A stretch of DNA of 30,006 nucleotides from the NCBI GenBank assembly GCA_964342365.1, contig CAYFGW010000021.1:1-30006 (forward strand). Direction: 5' to 3'. Positions 24,795 to 30,006 of this stretch are shown in pieces. This DNA is from CAXRDE01 sp964342365. GTDB lineage: Bacteria; Cyanobacteriota; Sericytochromatia; UBA7694. Below the pieces are notes generated by a model that had not been told where the DNA came from, searched no databases, and worked only from the letters and a program-made list of their open reading frames with translations. A program made the position numbers and the translations under genes. Position 1 is the stretch's first letter, and each line of letters begins with the position of its first letter.

Positions 24795-25465
24795 CAGGCT
24801 TTACGGGGCTCTCGTTTAACGGGAGGATCTTTTTCCACATCCTCTTCAAAATCAATGAAGGGAAAGCTGTTCACCTTGCTGCCCACCATAATAAAACTCA
24901 GGATGCCCAGATAGGGGTTTTGCATCATTTGAGACAGCTGCTTGGTAAGCCCCGGCATTTGCAACATCTGATAAACCACTTCGTCCATGAACTCAAAGCC
25001 CACTTGCTCCATCAAATAACGCAGGGATTCGTTTGAGAAGTAGCGTACGTGCTGATGTCTGAGTGCGCCATCTTCCTGATAGGACCAGCCTTCGGTGAGC
25101 AGATTGACCACCGTAGAAATATGCCCAATATTATAAGCTACAATAAAACACTGTCCCTCAGGCTGAACATATTTACGTAAATAAAGCATCAGGCGTTCAG
25201 GGTCCAGAGCCTGTTCAAGGGCGTGGTACACCAGCAAAAGATCAAAATGCTTGTCAGGCAAATCCAGATCCAGAGTGGGGTTTTCTCGACTCATGTCTTT
25301 CCAATCGTGCTCAAGAGCGTCAATACGTACAAATTCTCGCCCTTCCGACTCACAACGGGACGCAATCAGGGGTAGCGGATCACCGATACAAAGTATTTTT
25401 TGATGGGTTTCCCCAATCATGGCGTTGAGCTTTTGCTCCATCTGCTCGCGATACTTGTCATACAT
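24794..25465 (-). CDS. SAM-dependent methyltransferase-like protein with degenerate motif I
   Basis: The 223-aa Rossmann-type protein is like the Methyltransf_11/23 group. Visible features are KILCIGDPLPL (motif I, lacking GxGxG), FVRIDAL, PDKHFDLLLVYHALEQALDPERLM (motif II/post-II), VQPEGQCFIVAY (motif III) and HVRYFSNESLRYLMEQVGFE, a common methyltransferase C-half signature. The tail is charged. The ATG is preceded by GAGGAG at 7 nt, and it sits 5 nt after the 660-aa gene. The substrate is unknown; context ties it to the two radical-SAM paralogues. Confidence 0.8.
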   Translation of the reverse strand: MYDKYREQMEQKLNAMIGETHQKILCIGDPLPLIASRCESEGREFVRIDALEHDWKDMSRENPTLDLDLPDKHFDLLLVYHALEQALDPERLMLYLRKYVQPEGQCFIVAYNIGHISTVVNLLTEGWSYQEDGALRHQHVRYFSNESLRYLMEQVGFEFMDEVVYQMLQMPGLTKQLSQMMQNPYLGILSFIMVGSKVNSFPFIDFEEDVEKDPPVKREPRKA

Positions 25466-25470
25466 TGTTT

Positions 25471-27453
25471 TTACTCCTCTTTTCTCACAACCACATTAAT
25501 ATCATGGATATACAAAGCATGCTGGGGAATGGACGTGGCGGCAAAATTTTCAAATTGTCTGGCCAGAAGCTCTACGGTGGGCCGTACGTTTTCCACCTGT
25601 AAAATAGGGTTATGCTTGACCTCCACTAAAGTCAGATTCTGCTGACTGAGCAACTTCAGTAGTTCCGTATCCGTAAACCATTTGAGCACGTCATAATCCG
25701 CCAGACTTTGACGTGCGGGCCATTTAAAGACCCGGGCCATATGCCCCATAAACATGGGGTTTAAAATCGTAAAATGGGCCAGACCTCCGGGACGCAGCCC
25801 TTTCAACATAAAATCCAGCGCTTGTTCCGGATAACGCACCCCGTGGAGAGCTGCAGAACAGACCAGCATATCCACCGGCTCTGTGGGTAATTCCCCCACC
25901 ACCTTGCCATCTTTGACGTGCAATTGCAGCACCTCATGGTAACTGGAGAGATAGGGTTTCAGGGCCAACCCGTCTAAAAGCACCACTTCCAGCAGACGCG
26001 CTTCGGGAAAAAGATAGGTTTCTGCGAAGGCCTTGACCTGTAAAACCTCTGTACGGGTGCGCTCTGTTTGCGCAAAAGGAGCCGTAAAGGGCGTAATTCG
26101 GTCTTCCCCGAGCCTTAAAAAAGCCTTTGAAGCGTCGGTCAAAAGCTGGCGGTCTAACTGAGGCTGAGCCACGGGCAGGGTGCGATGAAATTTTTTCCAA
26201 TCCAGCGTATGCCAGGGAAAACTTTCAATATCTGGTAAATCCGCTCGTTTTTTACGCACGGTCTGGTACTGCTCCCACAGTTCTAAGCCGGGAAAGGGAC
26301 CCAGTACGGAGGTGGCCAGGACTTCAAAAGCATCGGCCCGTTTTTGAAGATGTTTGTAAAAGGCAAAAATATGTCGACGCTGGGTTTTAGGGGAAGGATT
26401 CATATAGGTATGCCCCAGGATACCCACGCGAAACTGATGGCACAAGGCAAGGGCTTTATCGAGTTCATGGGGGGTACAAGGAGGTAATAGGGGATTGTCG
26501 TGACCAAAAGGACCAAAGCTAAGCATCACCTTTTGCAGATTTACCGACTTGAGCAAACGCAGCAGTTCTTCGTTGATGGCACGTACGGGAAGATGCACAA
26601 TCAAAAAGCACACCTCGTGAAGATGCAAACGTCGCATTTCAGCAACAATCTCTTGCAAACGCTTTTTTTGCAGCACAAACAAATAGTCAGAAATAAAAAT
26701 GGGGCAATACTGGCGAAACACTCTGGGAGGAAACGGATAACCCGCCAAATAATCCTTGAATTGCTGCACGATGGACACCATGTTTTGGCACACCTGATCG
26801 GGAGAGTATAAGCGAGGTTTACGAGTGGGAGGGTATGACAGGCGGGTCATAATAGAATCGTTGGAACGGGAGGTGCGCAAGGAAGCCACCATATAGTTTT
26901 TGGTGTTTTTGAAAATGGAAATATCTGGGGTAGGCAGAGATTTTAAATCAGGGATTTCCTGAGCGGGAGCCCCGGAGTACATGCGCCCGCGACTCTGGTA
27001 AATGAGCCCCGGTATTTTACGATACAGTGTGGGGTTTAGAGATTCAGGACCATTTTGCAGCGCCGTCTTGAGCAGATGAAAAAGGGGCAGTTCCACCTCG
27101 CCCATAATCCCCAGATCCACTTGAGAGGGCAAGCTCTGAGGCAAATAAGAAATATGAGGCCCGGCCAGCCACACGGGACAATCGAGCGCCGCCTTAATAC
27201 TTTCAGCCCAGGCAGACACTTCGCCAAACTCCACACTGGTACACCAGATCAAGACCACATCGGGAAAGTCTGCCACCAGAGGCGGCAATTTGTTATACAC
27301 GGTACAGTTAATATCGGGCAAGCGCTGATGGATAAAAGCCGCCACTTCCGCAAGGAGTGCCGTGGAGAAAAAGGAAAGCCCTCCGGAGTGAAAGGCTTCG
27401 TCGTTATGGGGAGATGAACCTTTGTTGTACAGGGGCAACAAACCAAGTTTCAA
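25471..27453 (-). CDS. Radical SAM/B12-binding paralogue lacking the CxxxCxxC cluster motif, with C-terminal methyltransferase-like domain
   Basis: The 660-aa protein parallels the neighbouring radical SAM protein along its length. An N-terminal B12-binding-like domain contains GPHISYLPQSLPSQVDLGIMGEVE (the neighbour has GEHISALPQSLP and DIGVLGEGE), followed by a TIM-barrel-like middle and a C-terminal methyltransferase-like domain (about 490-640: VDMLVCSAALHGVRYPEQAL, LRPGGLAHFTI). Where the neighbour has C186/C190/C193, this protein has T194/N198/I201 at the same spacing, so it probably cannot hold the 4Fe-4S cluster. The frame is intact over 660 codons, arguing for a retained pseudoenzyme. 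The start is TTG with GGAGG 10 nt upstream; no in-frame ATG is nearby. Confidence 0.85.
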   Translation of the reverse strand: MKLGLLPLYNKGSSPHNDEAFHSGGLSFFSTALLAEVAAFIHQRLPDINCTVYNKLPPLVADFPDVVLIWCTSVEFGEVSAWAESIKAALDCPVWLAGPHISYLPQSLPSQVDLGIMGEVELPLFHLLKTALQNGPESLNPTLYRKIPGLIYQSRGRMYSGAPAQEIPDLKSLPTPDISIFKNTKNYMVASLRTSRSNDSIMTRLSYPPTRKPRLYSPDQVCQNMVSIVQQFKDYLAGYPFPPRVFRQYCPIFISDYLFVLQKKRLQEIVAEMRRLHLHEVCFLIVHLPVRAINEELLRLLKSVNLQKVMLSFGPFGHDNPLLPPCTPHELDKALALCHQFRVGILGHTYMNPSPKTQRRHIFAFYKHLQKRADAFEVLATSVLGPFPGLELWEQYQTVRKKRADLPDIESFPWHTLDWKKFHRTLPVAQPQLDRQLLTDASKAFLRLGEDRITPFTAPFAQTERTRTEVLQVKAFAETYLFPEARLLEVVLLDGLALKPYLSSYHEVLQLHVKDGKVVGELPTEPVDMLVCSAALHGVRYPEQALDFMLKGLRPGGLAHFTILNPMFMGHMARVFKWPARQSLADYDVLKWFTDTELLKLLSQQNLTLVEVKHNPILQVENVRPTVELLARQFENFAATSIPQHALYIHDINVVVRKEE

Positions 27454-27485
27454 GGACGGCTAACCTCCACAGCATGATGCCCTCA

Positions 27486-29378
27486 CTATACCACAGACGC
27501 TGTAACCGGCTCTGCCACCAGAACCTTGCTAATATCCGTGCTCCAGTGGGTCGGCATTTGTTCTGCCAATAGATCCAGCAGGGCTTGCGAATCCGGCGAA
27601 GGAGACTCGCCAGCCATTAAGGTATCCACTGATTTCGGGGCCCATTCCTGAGACTGCACCAGATTTTTCAGGGTACGCTCCGTCAAAAACCGCAGGCCGT
27701 GATGATGATGAATACCAAAGGGCGTGGCCGTCATACGGCCTCTGAGAATTTGCTGTAAAAAGTGGGGATGTTGGGCATTGTAAAACAGGCAAACCAGCGT
27801 TCCCCCGGGTTTGAGAAAGCGGGTCAAATCTTTAAGTACCTTTTCGGGAGATACTACCTTTTCAAGAGCATGACTTAAAAAGAGGGTATCAAAAGCGCCT
27901 TCGGCAAGTCCTTCTGTGTTAACCTTGCCATATTCCACAAAAGCCTTGGTCACCTTAAGATCCGGAGAAAAGTCTGCCAGAGAAAGCGACTCAAATCCCA
28001 CTTCCAGAATGCTTCCCTGCCAGGGGTAATCCGCCAATAGCTTTTCATAAGCGGTTTCAAGATACTTACGCTTGGCCATCCAGGAAAAAATATGCTGATG
28101 CCCTTCTTTGAGGGGCACCTGAAAGTGACGGAAGCTATCGTACAAAGGTTCAAATTCAGGCTCCGGGATATGCTTGTTCATATACAGCGACTCACCCTGA
28201 CGATAGCCCAGGTCTAACACGTTCCAGCGCTCAAAACCCTCTCCCACAAGGGATTGTTCCGTGGCTTCTTGCCAGAATCCCGTGCCGGGAAACGGGGTGG
28301 AATAGGCAATGGAGGGTTTGGCAAAGCGGTGCTTGTTCTTTTGAATAAACCACCACGACTTGGCGAGATCTTCCTCTGTTTCTTCAGGAGTTCCCACCAT
28401 CATATTGCTCACCACGGGCAGATTATACTGTTCGCAGATTTCAAGGGCCTGCTGGTTGTCGCGGGCACTGGTTTTGCCCTTTAGAGCCGTCAGAATTTTG
28501 TCGCTGGCAGACTCCAGCCCAAAACACACCACCTGTCCGTTCATTTCTACGATCATACGGGCCACTTCATCGTCAAAGATACTGGCCCGGGCATTCAGAG
28601 AAAAGCCCACTTTCTTGTGCAGGCCCCGTCGACGAATCTCGTCTACAATGGCACGCATCCGCTGCTTGTTCAACGGAAATAAATCGTCGTTAATAGGAAT
28701 GATGGACTGCTTGGGAAACTCCCGCACAATATATTCAATTTCGTCGGCGACCCGTTTAACCGAGTGGTAGCGGGTTTTTTGCCAGAAGCGGGTAGAGGCG
28801 CAAAAGGTACACTTATACGGGCAGCCCCGGGCGGTAAAGATAGGCTGCTGCCACTTGGTATCTTTCAGCAAAAGCTCACGATTGGGCATGGGGATGGTAT
28901 CCATGTCCTCAATCCACGGGCGGGGTTGGGTGATGACGCGCTCTCCCTTATCCCAGAACACAATGCCCTTAACGTTGCGTAAGTTGTCAGGAGTAGCTTC
29001 ACCGCGATCATAGAGCTGGATCAGTTCGGTCAGGGTTTGCTCTCCTTCACCCAGCACCCCGATGTCAATGTCGCGGGGAAGACTCTGAGGCAAAGCAGAA
29101 ATATGCTCCCCTCCCAGAATCAGGGGCGTACGCGCATCCAGTTGTTTAAAATGACGGGCGTGGTGAATCACGTCTTCAAAGGTTTCTGTAAAAGAAGACA
29201 GTCCAATAATATCCGGCGACTGCCGCAGCAGGCTTTCGCGGTTATCGACTTCCAGAATCACATCATTAAAGCCAATGTATTCTTCTAAATAACTGGCAAG
29301 ATAACCAAAAGAGAGGGGAGCAATGACTCCATAATCCTCATAATCCTTGCCTTTGAGATACATCATTCCAAGACGCAT
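27486..29378 (-). CDS. B12-binding radical SAM enzyme fused to methyltransferase-like domain
   Basis: The 630-aa protein has an N-terminal B12-binding-type domain (about 15-125: SPDIIGLSSFTETFEDV, GEHISALPQSLP, IGVLGEGEQTL), a radical SAM core with C186-x3-C190-x2-C193 (RGCPYKCTFCAST), INDDLF, CFGLESASDKIL and MMVGTPEETEED, and a C-terminal methyltransferase-like domain (about 455-600) with EVGFESLSL and LKPGGTLVCLFYN. Class B radical SAM proteins typically do methylations or C-C bond chemistry on cofactors, lipids or peptides. GGAGG lies 6 nt before the ATG, and a TTGACA promoter lies upstream. It heads a three-gene set with its pseudoenzyme paralogue and a stand-alone methyltransferase. No short precursor peptide was seen between the genes. 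Confidence 0.9.
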   Translation of the reverse strand: MRLGMMYLKGKDYEDYGVIAPLSFGYLASYLEEYIGFNDVILEVDNRESLLRQSPDIIGLSSFTETFEDVIHHARHFKQLDARTPLILGGEHISALPQSLPRDIDIGVLGEGEQTLTELIQLYDRGEATPDNLRNVKGIVFWDKGERVITQPRPWIEDMDTIPMPNRELLLKDTKWQQPIFTARGCPYKCTFCASTRFWQKTRYHSVKRVADEIEYIVREFPKQSIIPINDDLFPLNKQRMRAIVDEIRRRGLHKKVGFSLNARASIFDDEVARMIVEMNGQVVCFGLESASDKILTALKGKTSARDNQQALEICEQYNLPVVSNMMVGTPEETEEDLAKSWWFIQKNKHRFAKPSIAYSTPFPGTGFWQEATEQSLVGEGFERWNVLDLGYRQGESLYMNKHIPEPEFEPLYDSFRHFQVPLKEGHQHIFSWMAKRKYLETAYEKLLADYPWQGSILEVGFESLSLADFSPDLKVTKAFVEYGKVNTEGLAEGAFDTLFLSHALEKVVSPEKVLKDLTRFLKPGGTLVCLFYNAQHPHFLQQILRGRMTATPFGIHHHHGLRFLTERTLKNLVQSQEWAPKSVDTLMAGESPSPDSQALLDLLAEQMPTHWSTDISKVLVAEPVTASVV

Positions 29379-29401
29379 GGGTGGCCTCCGGTTCTTCTTC
29401 T

Positions 29402-29431
29402 ATCTCAATGCACGAGGCAGGATTTTGTCAA
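29402..29431 (-). promoter_or_regulatory. Promoter of the radical SAM cluster
   Basis: On the minus strand, a perfect TTGACA (29426-29431) is followed after 18 bp by TGAGAT (29402-29407). The predicted leader is about 17-20 nt and carries the SD GGAGG. Confidence 0.55.
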
Positions 29432-29434
29432 GAC

Positions 29435-30006
29435 TTAGCGATCTTTTGCATAAGCAATTGCGGAATGCGTATGCTCTGCAATATTGTTAAAATTACCCAT
29501 ACCGACCAAACTCAGCCGTAATAATACGGAACGACCGCTAGCAGAACCTGAAATCCCGACTTCAAACCCACGTGTGAAGTTACCAGCAGCCTGATCCGGA
29601 GTACTACCACTGCTTGGTACAGCCCCAGAACAGTCCGGAACATTATAATCATAATGATATGGAACTTTCATTCTAATAGGAAAGTAAAAGGCGTCTCCCT
29701 TATTCATGTTTTTATTATAAGATACGCTATATACTTCATTAGAAAGGGGCGTCAAAAGTAAGGCATTTCTTATTCTTGACATTGGAATAGTGTGAGAACC
29801 GCTAGAAGATAGTGAAGAAGCACCAATAGTATAAAAAGCGTTGTTGAGAGACGTAGCCTCTTTATCCCAGGCATACGCTACATTCTTAGACGTTAAGTCG
29901 GAGAGAACGGGAGAAACATTGATACTATTATCATTTAAATGCTGAATATAAGCATCCAGTTGCCCTCTATCAGCATAACGAACACTGGTCCATTCCATCA
30001 ATCTCT
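29435..30006 (-). CDS. Hypothetical protein, N-terminus beyond window edge, AT-rich
   Basis: The frame is open to the window edge, so the 188 residues seen are probably the C-terminal part of a longer protein; the ATG at 29998 may be internal. The sequence is polar and Ser/Asn-rich (RGQLDAYIQHLNDNSINVSP, GDAFYFPIRMKVPYHYDYN, GRSVLLRLSLVGMGNFNN) with one cysteine and no TM helix in the visible part. It could be a surface or pilin-like protein, but no family is recognised. G+C is much lower than in neighbours (17 of 60 bases at 29701-29760), hinting at recent transfer. Confidence 0.6.
   Translation of the reverse strand, partial: RLMEWTSVRYADRGQLDAYIQHLNDNSINVSPVLSDLTSKNVAYAWDKEATSLNNAFYTIGASSLSSSGSHTIPMSRIRNALLLTPLSNEVYSVSYNKNMNKGDAFYFPIRMKVPYHYDYNVPDCSGAVPSSGSTPDQAAGNFTRGFEVGISGSASGRSVLLRLSLVGMGNFNNIAEHTHSAIAYAKDR

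Noticed and set aside
25471..29434. Ribosomally made peptide (RiPP) precursor for the radical SAM cluster
   Set aside because: The gaps (27454-27485, 25466-25470, 29379-29434) are too short for a precursor gene, and none of the neighbours looks like a leader-core peptide.
1..30006. CRISPR arrays, tRNA or rRNA genes, insertion sequences, phage genes
   Set aside because: No spaced direct repeats of CRISPR type, no tRNA cloverleaf or rRNA core, and no transposase or integrase motif was seen.

Overview
The window is a dense bacterial chromosome segment of about 50% G+C by eye. Genes lie on both strands, mostly in chains whose start and stop codons overlap. Housekeeping genes (uvrA, miaA, malQ, ruvB, aroQ and the RNase P RNA gene rnpB) are mixed with envelope and surface genes. 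Lipobox-bearing signal peptides suggest a diderm. The RuvB core is worded like cyanobacterial RuvB (for example ALERPRDIAGLL and LYPAMED...LDITIGKGQ). Together with the GT41 and GT4 glycosyltransferases, this points to Cyanobacteriota, probably the non-photosynthetic Vampirovibrionia/Melainabacteria side. That placement is an inference from motif wording and has not been tested by a search.

Layout. 1-2810: the 3' part of uvrA, with a lysine-rich histone-like tail. 2807-7378 (minus): flavin reductase, ABC exporter, 98-aa protein and TPR-GT41 glycosyltransferase; the last three are coupled by overlapping codons. 7432-7778: rnpB, divergent from the flavin reductase. 7846-12568 (plus): seven genes chained by 4-8 nt overlaps (GT4 glycosyltransferase, receiver protein with a Cys4 tail, miaA, coiled-coil protein, a 49-aa membrane peptide, retropepsin-like protein, 4-TM protein). 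12621-14126: malQ on its own promoter. 14203-16810: a protein made of six half-repeats matching the MshEN c-di-GMP-binding pattern, a lipoprotein, and ruvB. ruvB overlaps aroQ on the other strand by 56 bp. 16755-19021 (minus): aroQ and a 605-aa unknown protein with a possible near-leaderless promoter. 19071-20859: a secreted protein and a CpaB/SAF-type pilus-assembly protein. 21008-24745: a 1245-aa surface lipoprotein built from Ig-like, IPT/TIG-like, lamin-tail-like and roughly 62-aa repeat modules, closed by a strong bidirectional terminator. 24794-29378 (minus): a B12-type radical SAM-methyltransferase fusion, a paralogue that has lost all three cluster cysteines, and a stand-alone methyltransferase. 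29435-30006: an AT-rich fragment of an unknown gene.

The most promising unusual system is the radical-SAM trio at 24794-29378. An apparently active enzyme sits directly upstream of a pseudoenzyme copy of itself, and three methyltransferase-like domains all have eroded SAM-binding motifs. The next most interesting item is the stand-alone protein with three tandem MshEN-like modules at 14203-14829. Everything rests on reading motifs by eye; no database search was run.
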